DNA of 64,000 bases from Tetmemena sp. SeJ-2015 (taxonomy: Eukaryota; Ciliophora; Spirotrichea; Sporadotrichida; Oxytrichidae), in assembly GCA_027382625.1 (NCBI GenBank), contig JAJKFJ010020786.1:62001-126000 (forward strand), given 5' to 3'. The notes under the pieces are model-generated. The model saw nothing but the letters and a program-made list of their open reading frames with translations. It was not told the DNA's origin and did no database searches. Shown here piece after piece: positions 10,023 to 20,947 of this stretch. Both the position numbers and the translations under genes were made by a program. Within the stretch, counting starts at the first letter, position 1. The number at the start of each line of letters is the position of its first letter.

Positions 10023-13000
10023 ATGTCTAGTGTATACTCTTATAAGACTTCTGCCACTGGCTAATCCAAGAACTCTGCTAACTCCCAAGTCTCATCATAA
10101 ACAAATGCTTATTTTCTAATCATTTTTTCACACTTCTGATGAGTATACATGAACCTTGCAAAGGGAGGAGGGTATTCTAAGATAACTCAAGCCAAGAATG
10201 AAGCCATGCAAAGGGAAATAATTGACAAGATTGAAAGCGAAAAGCAGAGGGAGAGAAGGATCATTCAAGAAAAGAAACAGAGAGAAAAGTAAGCAAGATC
10301 CACTCAGTCGGATTATAGTTTGCTCTTGTCTGAAGAGACACTCCCTGGATTAAATCTTCTTTACAAATCTTAATCAACTTCGAAGTAATCGTTTTCTTAT
10401 AGGGAAAAGGAGAGGAGGCTTGCTGAGGAGAGACTAAGAAAGATTCAAGAGGAATAGAATTGCCTCTAGAGAAAGAAGAATTAATAGAAGGAGTTTTATA
10501 ATAGGTTTCTCAAGTAAACTAATGAGCAAAACTTAAAGAAAGTAGAGGAAAAGAATAGTCAAAATATTCAGCAACTCATAGAAAGGCATGACAATTTTTT
10601 GCATTTTTAAAATTAATTATATGACTAGTAGCATAAATTGTATTCATTCTAGTCTGGGCCTGCGAGAAGAGACATCTAAAATGGTAAGTTGCTTCTAAAA
10701 CTAAGATATATCGAAGTAATGTTTTAATCTTACCTTAGTATTGAGCAATCCAATAAGTTCAGTAAGTGCAGGATCAAGTTCTGGCCTTCCACAGCTTGCG
10801 AGTAATGAGGCAATTTAAAAGTCTCACATTCAATCTAAGATTCCTCGGCCTTCTTTTTAGGGTAGTAATTTAGGAGAAAGAGGTAACGGATAAACGAGAA
10901 TAGGAGGGGGCCTGCTGAGTATGGCAGAACTCAAGAATTTCAAGTTTAGAGAAATTCCCACTCACAAAGTTGACTAGGAGCAAGAGGAAAAGTTTATTTC
11001 TAAGATGGATGGACTAGATCTAGAGCTCTCGTAGACAAAGAGAATCTTTAATTTCAATAAGCAATCATTTTAAAAGTAGCATAATTCTATGCGTGTGTTT
11101 TATTAAGCCAGTTGAGAAAGATACTTTGCAAGAGAAATATAATCCTAAGAGGTCTGATTTTTCACCAGGGCGGATATAGAATAACTGAAAGTCATCTAAG
11201 GAAAGAGGTTTATTCGAAAAAGGAGACATAATTGAAAGTCTAGACCTGAACATTGGTTACGAAAGTATCTAAAAATTGAAGGATGGATGGGGATTTGGAG
11301 CAGCCGCAAATCCTGCAATAGCAAAGAAACAACTTTTGAATTAGAGATAGCCATTATAATAAGATAAATCTGGTAAGCTCACTTCTTTTAAATAGGATGG
11401 GCATTTTTAGCAAAGAGAAGAAGAGGCTATAAGTTAGAATTCAGTATTTGAGGACTCTCTTGAATTAAAACCTTCATAGAACCAAAAAGGAAAAGCAGAT
11501 CTCATGAAGTAAGACATTTAAAGTTTTAGTCATTAAAATTTAAATAAATAAGAGAGTGAGGTTGATCTTGAGCGCGATAGTGAAGATGAAGATGATGACT
11601 TCCTCAAACTCTCAGACGACAAGAAAATGCTTAACTTTGTTTAGTTAATTTGCTAATTATTTTTTAACAGTGATGAATTGAAACTACTCGGAGAAAGAGT
11701 GGGATTCGGTGGAGGGAGAAAACAAAAGGAAGATTTATCGGCTCTCTTGTATGACTAGCATGTTGTTGAAAATCATCAAGAATAGAAAGCTATACCAGCT
11801 TCTAACAAAGATTGGATTGAGTAGTCTATAAGGCAGAGTGTTAGCTAGTGGAAGGAAATGCTAAAGTATAGTTAAGATATTAAACCGCAATAATAATAGC
11901 CAAGTTATTAACAAATAAGTAAAGGGATCATTTCAAATAATGAGTAGCCTTCTTGGATAGAGCAGCAGTTTCACTAACAAAGTTAGCTTAATAATTTAGG
12001 AGAACAAGTAAGAGATAATAATTATGAAATTTTGTGTATTCTAATTTGGAATTTGATATTTTAAGATCAAACAAGTCTGGCTAAAGGTGCGGATGTAAAA
12101 TCTAAAGAAGTTAATAAAACCTAAGAGAGCCAATAAAATGCGATATCAAAACCTCCAGCTCCACAATCGCAATAAATAAAAGGTATTCCTCCTAGAGGCT
12201 ACTCAGGAGTTAGAAGACCTCCTGTTCATGCTACTAACATCAAGGATGATTAACTATATGTAAAAATATTACCTATGTGAATTAAATGACGACACTAAAT
12301 CCTAGATAAGTCAAGTGAGCAAAGTTTCAAGGAATTCTTCTCGCTCAAAGCTAGCTTCAGAGAACTCTGGAGGTGGTTAAATTTTGAGCAAGGAAGAGGA
12401 ACTTCGATTAGCAAAGGAGAAGAAGGCTCAAATGGATGCAATCAAGAAGCAGTATACATTAATTTTCAACATGTTACATATTATGTAAAGTATTCCCAAG
12501 TAAGTAAGCCAAGCGGGAATCGAACCAGATCAAAAAATGGAAGAGGTGACGGTGCATCGTAGTCAGATATGATATCTAAGTGCACTCGTGAGGATGACAT
12601 AAATGTGGAGCAGTTTATGAAGGAGGATCTGTTTAGCATCAACAAACAAGAAGACAAGCTCTAAAGAGAGATTCATTATTGGAACTCTATATATTTGAAT
12701 AGTGATGAGATTATGAGCTTGCACTAGAAGAATTTGCACAAACATCATTAAGTGGTTGAGAAGAATCACATCGATACCAAGATAAAAAACACAGATGAGC
12801 TTGTCAGGAAACTTGTAAATCTACCTCCTGAGAACTAGCAAACTATAAATATATATTTAATTGAAACCTCCAATTAAACTAAGGCGAGCAAAGCAAACCA
12901 ATAGTAGAAGCCTTCAAACTAATCCCTACTAAATAGGCCTGGTGTGTACGAGTAGGAGGAAGATAAAATCTTAGAGAGCTTAGAAAACTTAGACCTACTG

Positions 13001-14114
13001 CTATAAAATAAGAATGACCCCGCAAAAAGAGAACAAGCTATTTAAAAAGTGGGTCAAAAGTTGAACATAGACTTCTTCAACAATTAAGAAGAGGAAGAAA
13101 AGAATAATTAAAAATAGAATTATGGAGCACAATAAAGAGTGGCTTAAAATACTGCTCCAATAGTTTAAATTACAAATAATTAGTAGAATGGAAAAGTATT
13201 CAGCTATCAGTAACCATTTAAAGTCTTTTATTATTGAAAAATAATTTTCAATGCCTGCGGCTTAGACTAAAGTCAATAACCTAATGGAAAAGAAAGAATC
13301 TGATCAATATGGTAATTTTCCTTAAGACGAAAGGTTTGTTTAGAATTAAAAGCAGTAAAGTACTACAAACTATAAGCAAAATGAAGCTCCATCTCACAGT
13401 AATGCTCAACAGGCCATTAATTTCAACCCTTAACCTAATATGATATAACTTCAAGCCAACGATCCCTTCTAATTTCAGCCCTTTACTAATACGAATGTGA
13501 TTTAGAACTTGTTTAACTAGCAGCAAAGACTTTTAAAAGCTTAAATTCATTTAAATTAAGTTATTTATTTGACTTCAAGAGAATCTTAACTACCTAAGTC
13601 AAATGCAAGCTAACTAAAACTAACAGCAAATGCAGCTGTAAGGCTAGTCCTTGAAGAAAGATTTGGATTATTAGATCAAGCAAGACATAATATCAAGCCA
13701 ACAATAACTCAAAGACTAAAACTTAAATCAAATAGAGTAGTAGTAATTAAAAGGACAAAGTTTTGGAGGGCCAAATGACGGATTTGTGCGATCTAACAGA
13801 GATCTTATAAAAATGAGACAGATGCAGTAATAGCAGTAGTAACTTGAATCTAGGGCGCAATAATAAACTTAATATGATGAAGAAGAGGACGATGAAGCAG
13901 ATATCATTATTATTTTAAGTTCTTGCTTTAAGATTTTAACCAGTACTCGAATGGTAAAACTAACTCTTTTAACAAAGGATAAAATCAAAAGAATTCGAGT
14001 CATGGAAATATTCACTCTTAGCAATAAACTAAACCTTAAGCAAATACTCAAATGCAAGATAGAGTGTAAGTCAATCCTAAGTTCAATATGAAAATGCTTT
14101 TCTAAGATGATTGA
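10023..14114 (+). CDS. Large Q-rich coiled-coil protein; function unknown
   Basis: Start ATG at 10023, stop TGA at 14112-14114 (ending KMLFQDD). An N-terminal glycine-rich patch (AKGGGYSK) leads into a long charged coiled coil (QREIIDKIESEKQRERRI, then EKERRLAEERLRKIQEE). The middle part is disordered with acidic runs (DSEDEDDDF near 11580), a second helical region at 12350-12800, and a Gln/Asn-rich tail. Four IESs and one 55-nt intron are placed, each restoring the frame; others remain near 11110, 13230 and 13900. No catalytic domain recognised. Composition resembles ciliate cytoskeletal or ciliary scaffold proteins, which is inference only. Confidence 0.75.
10032..10142. other. 111-nt IES right after codon 5, pointer GTATAC
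   Basis: 6-bp repeat at 10032-10037 and 10143-10148. Length is a multiple of three but the insert carries an in-frame TGA. Removal gives MSSVYMNLAKGGGY. Confidence 0.8.
10284..10403. other. 120-nt IES, pointer GAAAAG
   Basis: Repeat at 10284-10289 and 10404-10409. Removal joins KKQREK to ERRLAEERL inside one coiled coil. The overlapping GTAAGC...TATAG intron reading would break the frame. Confidence 0.85.
10684..10738 (+). other. 55-nt GT-AG intron in the Q-rich coiled-coil gene
   Basis: GTAAGT donor and CCTTAG acceptor. Removal joins RDIQN to VLSNPISSVSAG in frame. Confidence 0.7.
12246..12285. other. IES, pointer ATGA, in the Q-rich coiled-coil gene
   Basis: Repeat at 12246-12249 and 12286-12289. 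Deleting 40 nt removes a TGA and joins ATNIKD to DDTKSQISQ. Confidence 0.85.
12461..12488. other. IES, pointer AGTAT, in the Q-rich coiled-coil gene
   Basis: Repeat at 12461-12465 and 12489-12493. Deleting 28 nt joins MDAIKKQY to SQVSKPSGNRT in frame. Confidence 0.88.
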
Positions 14115-14144
14115 CAAAAGTTAAGTTTATCTATTAATTTCATA

Positions 14145-15090
14145 TCATCCGTATTTGTACTTTTGAATGCCAAGATTGTAGCAGTTTGGATCTTCATTTG
14201 AATTTATTTCTAGCAAAGTAAGCTTCTAGCTTGTCTATAATTGAGCACCAATAGATATCAGTCACATTTTAAAATATGACTAAAATATAAAAAGTATCAT
14301 AGCATTTGTCTGCTCATCGAACTCTGAAAATTTAATTGTCTCTAGGTCGTACATAACCTGCGGAATTTAGGGAAACTGAGCAAGAAATGCAAGTATGGTT
14401 TTATCTATCTCTTCCCATTTTGCATGTTATTTCATCAATCTATGAAGAATAAGAAAATTCTAATTCTTTGGAATTTCTTCCAGCACCAAATCTCCCATCT
14501 CAAATAAGACAATAAGTTTTTTAATAAAAATTGCATTATTTTAAAGACAAGCTTCTAACTCATTTAGAGAAGAGACCTATACAAAAGCACACAGCCGTTA
14601 GCACTGACAATTTCCTTGTTTTCAATTAGGTCTTACAATCTTTTCTTCTCTTATGGTTTCAATTCTTTTTACTTAAATATATTTCATGATTGAGTTTAGC
14701 ATTTGATTATAATTACTGCTCCAACTTAGTGATCTCTGCTTTGATTTAGTTTTACCTTTCCACTTCCTCTAACTTTTATTATATTAAAGTGTCAAGCTCC
14801 CTTCCACAGAGTATAATTTTATGGCGCTTTCCATGTGGAAAGTCCAATTCCTTATCCTGAATCTTCCTCGCATATGCTTCATAACTAAAGTTGCTACTTT
14901 GTTTTTGAGATTGAGTTTTATTCTCTAACTCATTTTGTAAAGTGATTTAAGGGATTAAATTTGGAGGCTTAAATTGAGAAGGAGGCTGAGATGTTTGGTA
15001 CTTCACGTAAAATGGCCATCATTATATAATGATATAGATAAAATGAAAAGCTTCTCGCATTTTAAGAGATTAGTTTTGAAACTAAACTCA
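14145..15090 (-). CDS. Coiled-coil protein with helical C-terminal region; unknown
   Basis: Stop TGA at 14145-14147 (ending NLGIQKYKYG), convergent with the upstream plus-strand gene. The N-terminal half is Pro/Gln-rich (YQTSQPPSQFKPP near 14980), followed by a segment containing HGKRHKIILCGREL, a coiled coil (KAEITKLEQQLQ near 14720) and a C-terminal helical region (LEEIPKNQNFLILHRLMK, about 14440). At least one frame change near 14640 marks an unplaced IES. Start not resolved; the frame is open to about 15090. No family recognised. Confidence 0.55.
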
Positions 15091-15530
15091 TTTTTCAATA
15101 AATTATAATCCTAAAATCATTGTTTCGCTCTTTAGCTTTAGATTTAATTTAATTTGTAGTGTAAGCTAATTGAAGTATTTTTTGTGTTGTTTTTAATTTG
15201 TCATGATCAGAAATTGATAGTAAATAAATAAATTAATGTGTGGTGAAGATCAATCCTCCTTAATTACAACTTAAACAGGTCTCCTTTTTAGAATACTCCT
15301 AAATACTTCTCTGTGATTTAAAATATTTAATATTTGTTGATTTAAGTCCTACACCTCATTAACATAAAATTAATGTAGAAATTACGTTTGTAGAGCAAGA
15401 GGCAGTTATCTTTTTGAGTTAAAAATAAATAAATGATTTGGAAGGAGATGGTCAGCTCTGAAATACAAGAATCCCTCTACTTGCTTTACTTTCATTAAAA
15501 TGTTCATCACTCTGCTTACTTTATATTATC
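15091..15530. other. AT-rich non-coding stretch
   Basis: No convincing coding frame, RNA gene or repeat seen. Probably flanking DNA eliminated between two macronuclear destinations. Confidence 0.4.
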
Positions 15531-15539
15531 ACTACAATC

Positions 15540-16480
15540 TACTAAAAAATTCAAAGGTAATAAATATAAGAAACTTAAGTTAATCAAGTTAAAATATTAA
15601 AGTGATATTTATTTCATAAGTGGGAAATAATCTGAAATCCTAGAAAATTTTACTAGAAAATATACGTTTCTTCTTTAATCTAATGAATACTAGATCTTCT
15701 TTTTATCTAAGTCTTTTAGTTTGCGCCTGTAGTCACTCAAAACAAAGGGAATTTAAATTAATAGAATACTACTAACTCACTATGAATTCGAAGGGCTTGT
15801 AAGCAGAATACATATCGTGGATGATTAGAGTTTTGCCATCTGCTTGTAGATAAATTTCAGAGATGCATTCTGACATTGATCGCCTGATGTTTGCATTCAA
15901 ATTTAGATTCATCATTAGAGGCACTAAAACAAATTAAATATAAAATTATCTTAGACTAAAAGATAATAGGAGCCGATCGAGTAATAGCCAACCACCTTGA
16001 GACCTAAAATAATCTGCAGATAGATCTTTGATATGTGAGAAAAGTAGTAAATGTTTCGAAGATGGCCTCGAGTATTCCATGATAAATAAAAAGTTAACTC
16101 GAATTTAAATTTGAATATGTATGATGAGTAAATCAAGATTTCCTTCTAACCAGGTTTGAAATAGGCGACCTAAGGTTATTTTAAAATTTAACATTTATAC
16201 AAGATTCCTAATCTTTCTTATCTTCCTCGTCTTCTTCATCTTCTGTGTTCTCTTATAATCCTTAATGGAGAGGTGATTTTGATTTTTAGTTCTTGTTATT
16301 AAAGTTGAGTTATTTTAAATTAGGATTGCTATGCCTACTGTTACACATAAATTTTTCAGAATGTCCAATCGAGAAGAGATACTTCGGCAAGCTCTGAGCC
16401 GTATTTTTTAGTTGAGAGATTCCTTTTTTGGGAATGATTTAAGAAATCAGTTTAAGCGAATATTCCATTTTATTTATTTT
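15540..16480 (-). CDS. Small putative mitochondrial membrane protein, paralogue of the 17.7-18.7 kb gene
   Basis: A conserved core (RSMSECISEIYLQADGKTLI, about 15810-15880) closely matches MKSMVSEIYLKKDGKTLVI of the gene at 18.1 kb. Before it lie a hydrophobic segment (15950-16130) and an acidic linker (ENTEDEEDEEDKKD, about 16215), in the same order as in the paralogue. A probable GT-AG intron (GTGAGT...CTACAG) begins after EFI near 15780. Both ends are approximate and IESs are not fully placed. Layout (targeting region, acidic linker, two hydrophobic stretches, short conserved tail) is reminiscent of TMEM70/TMEM186/TMEM223-type assembly factors, but I cannot confirm this. Confidence 0.55.
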
Positions 16481-16908
16481 ATTAATTCTCAAAATCAAAT
16501 TTAAAGAGAGTTGGTTTCGCTTTCTGTTATTTATTTTTAATATTTATCAAAATTAAATATCCTAAGCCTTTGCTATTCAAATTATCTTGCCTGCTATTAT
16601 AATTATAGACACTTAAAAAATTGACTAAGAGTTATGGATCCTTTATTTAATTTAAATTCTTGCTTGTGAAGAATAGGGAGTAAAGAAATAAAAATACAAT
16701 GCAAGCTAAATGAACTTTACTGCTCATTTTTCCTCTTCTTTACCTTCTATCTCCACATTTATTTTTCCTTTATTAAGGACTGCTTTTAGCACCCGTAAAT
16801 TATTTTAGTCCGTTACAGTGTCAATAAATAGAAATAAAAACCACTGATCAACAAAAAGTGTTATCAAAAATAAAATACAATATGAAAGAAGTGAGTAATT
16901 ATTTATAT
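16481..16908. other. AT-rich non-coding DNA next to the TIR element
   Basis: No coding frame, tRNA or long repeat recognised. Confidence 0.4.
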
Positions 16909-16916
16909 AAACTAAT

Positions 16917-17739
16917 GGGGGGGCCTTTCCTCGTCATCCACTTTTTTTATTAAAATATGAAAAATTACAATCAACCCTAAAATCAGCTAAAAATAACAAA
17001 TCTTTAGTCCAAATTCAATTCCAAAAGGTCTCTCCTACTCATATTCTTTAATTTAGAAAATCGAGCTTGATTTTTTAGAAAACTTGAAGACAAAAAATTG
17101 TGTTTAAGACAACTTGAGAGAAAGAAGACAATACTTTTTTAATTAGAACATTTGTTTTTCAATATATAATAAAATATATAATAGCGAAAGCATATTATTT
17201 ACAAAAGAAATTTATATGTTGAGATAAAAATTCCTTAATAAAGGCTTTAAGCTATTTAAAGGCTAAGAAAATAAGGTCTTGATATTCTATTATGAAATAT
17301 TTAGAAGAGAATTAGAATAATTGGATTTCATAATTTATCATGACTTAAAAGGAGCAAAGTAAATTTAATAAACCTATAGACTTATATATTAATTTTAGAT
17401 TATATTGTGATTGTGTGGTAATGCTAAAAATGAAGAGGCCTCGAATAAATGATATGATAGTTTAGAGTACTTTGAAATTTTCATTACATTAGATTTCTTC
17501 AACTTGTGAATGCATCGATTTTTCAAAATTATACTGTCATTCCTTTTCAATTTAATTTTTGTAAAATGAAAATTTCACGAAGGTCCTAAATATTTTATAA
17601 ACTAAAGAATATGAGTAGGAGAGACCTTTTGGATTTGAATTTGGACAAAAAATTTGTTATTTTTGGCTGATTTTAGGCTAGATAGTGATTTTTCATTTTT
17701 TCATGAAAAAAAGTGGATGACGAGGAAAGGCCCCCCCCC
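16917..17739. mobile_element. Non-autonomous TIR transposon (MITE-like), 823 bp
   Basis: Long terminal inverted repeats of about 150 bp (16917-17065 and 17591-17739) start with a run of 7-9 G followed by CCTTTCCTCGTCATCCAC and are nearly identical over most of their length. The element is flanked by an exact 8-bp duplication AAACTAAT (16909-16916, 17740-17747). The interior has no coding frame, so it depends on a transposase elsewhere. An 8-bp duplication fits hAT-like elements; long G-starting TIRs also occur in Mutator-like ones, so the superfamily is open. In a spirotrich germline it would be removed during macronuclear development. Confidence 0.92.
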
Positions 17740-17747
17740 AAACTAAT

Positions 17748-18686
17748 TATCTTTGAGGATGAAGAGAGGATTTCTGCAATAGTGCCTTGCAATTATTTAT
17801 TTGTGCTTTTTATCGTCTAGGTGTTTAAGATCTGCAAACTCTAATGAGGGAGTTTTAAATTTTAATTTTACTATTCTTGTGTATTTATATGCTATAGAGA
17901 TGGAATAGAAAGTGCAGCCATGATTCTTTTAGTGACATCTGGCATGTTTCTGAATCTCGCCAACGCCATTTGATTCTGTTTGACCTTGTCCATTTTTTCA
18001 AACTCCGTTTATGAGTCTAGCTCTATTAACTCCCAAAACTGGTCTTGCTGAGTATTTATCACAAGAGTCTTCCCATCCTTTTTTAGGTATATCTCAGACA
18101 CCATTGACTTCATTCGATGCTAATCCAGAATCAAGCGAATCAAACATAACCCGTAAGGAACTGACTATCTTAATTATAAGCAGCTAAAAGGAATATGGTA
18201 TATTTGACCAAAGAATAATGTCTCCCAGGTTTCCTGCAGTCATGCTATGAATCAACTATAAAGAAATTAGAAAGTCAGTTTAGCATGAGATAAATTCATA
18301 CATGATAGGCGCACCCTCCTGCTAATAGCTAGAGTATGTCGTATTTAAAGTTCGGACTTAGCTTAGGCTCATAGTATCGATAATTTTTTTAAAATTAGTT
18401 TTAAAATTAAATGATAGAGAAGGATCTATTCCGCGTCTGCAGGGAACTTTGCTGTGACTTCTTATGAAAGATCATCATCCTCATCTTCTGATTCATTTTC
18501 TTCTTCATTTTATGTTGAGAACCATGCTCGGCGAATTGGAATAAAGCAGTTTTCTTTCTTGTAGTTGCTAATTTAAAAATTGAAAGCATATTTATTAATT
18601 TGAGAGAGGTTTTGATACCTCTTGAAAAGAGAGATCTGTGGTAAAATTTTGTCTTAAAACTTTTGCAACTAGTATATCTTCTTCAT
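17748..18686 (-). CDS. Small putative mitochondrial membrane protein, paralogue of the 15.5-16.5 kb gene
   Basis: ATG at 18684-18686 begins a basic, Gln/Asn-rich leader (MKKIYQLQKFQDK ... CFIPIRRAWFST) that looks like a mitochondrial presequence. An acidic linker (EENESEDEDDDLSQE) follows, then EPKLSPNFKYDILQLLAGG, a hydrophobic stretch near 18200, the shared core MKSMVSEIYLKKDGKTLVI (about 18090) and a helical tail (FEKMDKVKQNQMALARFRN). The frame is open through Gln codons right up to the TIR element; the first TGA (17702-17704) lies inside the right TIR, so after excision the natural stop would be beyond the left flank. Possible TMEM70/TMEM223-like assembly factor, low confidence. Confidence 0.6.
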
Positions 18687-18770
18687 TTATTTAAATATTT
18701 CAGAATTTTAACAGAGAAAGTGATGAACTTGGATAATTTAAGAGGATTATAATTCGATACTTTTACTTCT

Positions 18771-20640
18771 ATCATAGAACTAATTCCATTACAAACTTGT
18801 CTTTTTCTCCTTGAAAGTCCCACTCACCCTCTATCTAAATTGTTAAGCTAATTTATTAACATATGTTATCTTGGTATCGTTTAAGAGTCTTCCATTATAA
18901 TAGACGATATGGTTTTTGTGATATTTCTTAAGCATCTTGATTGTGCCATCTAGCCTTATTCTCCCATTTATGTGAAAGCCCCCTAACTCATCTTTACCAC
19001 AACCTATTATCAAACTATGTTCCTTTATCAAAAGTAAACTGTCGAAACGCATAGGAGTCTCTTCACCTAAAAATTAGAAAGTTCCTTTCCATTTTTGCCT
19101 TTCATTCGGAGAGTGCAATAGCTTCGATGCCCAAATTGTAAATTTGGTGCAATCGATGCATAAATCGAATTACACTTTTGCAAGAGCATCTTTCTTCCCT
19201 TCTGTTTGCTTGCTATCTTTGAAATAAATAATCTAACATTAAATTTATAGAAGCCTGAGAAACATTTAAAAGCAAAATCATTTCTTAATTATTAATAAAG
19301 CTAATTTTAAGCTCACATCTAACGAAATTAATATGACTACAATTTGTTCATAGGGCTGTCATTTAGTTAAATTGACCAATATTATACGTTCAATCGCGAC
19401 TTTTCAATAATTTTCAGTTTCCTTCAGTTAAGCTTAGTGTAAAGAGGACGAAGCTTTTGTTATTAAGCCTGGGTAATGTAAGCGCTCCTTGTCGGCAAAG
19501 TCTTGCTAGAAAAATTTCAAAAAATTGTAATTTTACTGATTTATTTATCCCAAAATTAAAGGGAACGTTCTCAATAAACATGCCAATTAAAGATAGATTA
19601 GAAGACACCTCCATAAAAGTCAGTAAAAATACTAAAAACAATGGTTACTTATTCTTTAACTTGGCTTCCTAGCCAGTAGTGAAAAATCAGCGATGAGCTG
19701 ATAAATAAACAAACTTTTTGTAGAACAGAACATATTACTGCTGAAAATGGAAACGATGAAAACCTCTCTCAAGATTTTTAATCATACCTATATGCTTCTT
19801 AAATAAAAAGAAGAAAAAATATTTAATGGAGAAATTTATCTCATATCAAATCAACAAATAGATGAAATTAAAATTTACTTAAAATGCTTAAACGAAAAAG
19901 AAATTTGATTTTTAGGTATTTTAGATAATTTTAATCGTTATTAGTGATAAGCAATAGTTTATTCTTTGCTAATTATTTTTTATATTCCTGAAATTTTATT
20001 TCCATGTTAATTGCAATAATTTCTTCCATCACATCTCCATAACTTTGTTTCTAACTTTGGATTTTCCAAAGCACATGAGTGAAAGATATTGCTTTGGAGA
20101 GTATTTTGATCAATTATTTCATTCTCAAAAGGTCTGCTCCATAAAATAAAAGTTATCAATTTTCCATTTGATGTTGAGTCCTTAAGAGAGCTTAAATTTT
20201 TCCTTTTGCTCTGGTTCGAATTAAAGATAACAAGTTCCTGAAATACTTTGCTTCTATATGTCAAGCTTACCCTCGTACACATAAGAGAATTAATCCAAGT
20301 ATCTTTTTTCGAACTCTACATCATTAATACTATTCGCTGCTGCATCTTTTATATCTCCAATAATTAGAAATCTTCCGATCATGTCAGCTCCCCAACCCCT
20401 TATCTTATTTTGGGATATCACAAAGCTCTCAAAAAGAAGTGGAATCTTTTTGTCTTCAATCACTTAAAAGCCAGACCAGTTATTTTACAGTAGGTGATTA
20501 GTTCTATCTTTAAGAGCCTCTCCACAACTTGTGAATAAAATTATTTGATTTTAAATGTGCAAAATAGGGTTTAGTTTTACTCATCTCCTTACAGAAAGTA
20601 TGCTTGATCCCCAGTTTCTATAACTTTACCCGTACATGAA
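18771..20640 (-). CDS. Protein with two copies of a ciliate G/W-rich repeat domain
   Basis: Stop TGA at 18771-18773. The C-terminal copy reads WKGTFQFLGEETPMRFDSLL, then GCGKDELGGFHINGRI, a Y-x-G stretch, and IEGEWDFQGEKDKFVMELVL after IES removal. The N-terminal copy (about 20100-20540) has the same order: NWSGFQVIEDKKIPLLFESF, GWGADMIGRFLIIGDI, VYEGKLDI and ISGTCYL. The pattern (WxG, GxGxDxxGxFxIxG, YxG, IxGxW) is common in large ciliate families of unknown function and is MORN-like in spirit. Between copies, 19240-19990 lacks clear coding and may be a large IES. The start is not resolved. Two adjacent genes instead of one are possible. Confidence 0.6.
18831..18865. other. IES, pointer AGATA (minus strand), in the repeat-domain gene
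   Basis: Repeat TATCT (plus) at 18831-18835 and 18866-18870. Removing 35 nt joins RLLNDTKI to EGEWDFQGEKDKF, recreating the IxGxW motif and its stop. Confidence 0.9.
19240..19990. other. AT-rich insert between two coding blocks, possible large IES
   Basis: About 750 nt with no sustained minus-strand coding frame, located between the two domain copies. A chance plus-strand ORF at 19457-19672 has no recognisable content. Pointers not identified. Confidence 0.4.
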
Positions 20641-20947
20641 TTCTTCAGAAACAAGGATCCAGAACAGATTGTCTATTCATTGCATCTTTCGATCGATAAT
20701 GCCAGATTTTGTTGATCTTGCTCGCCAACATTTTACTAAGTTGAAATTTAACTCTCCGCCAGTACGTCCATTTAGAGTTTTCTATAAATCTTTATTTTCG
20801 ATTATTGTAACATTTTTTCGAATTTCTTTAAAATAAGACAGGAGAGTTTAAGATTTTTGAATGGAATTGAAGTTAATTTGATACGCCACTTTTCTTTCTT
20901 CTAAGGTGATTTTATAATTATAATAATTTAATATCATAAAAACTAGC

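Noticed and set aside
10289..10402. GTAAGC...TATAG intron in the coiled-coil gene
   Set aside because: Its removal shifts the frame to an early stop; the IES reading with pointer GAAAAG keeps the coiled coil intact.
12505..12527. Minus-strand sequence resembling a tRNA T-arm (GGTTCGATTCC with a following GC-rich stem)
   Set aside because: No matching acceptor, D-arm or anticodon stem upstream, and the plus strand is continuous coding (VSKPSGNRTRSKNG) of the Q-rich coiled-coil gene.
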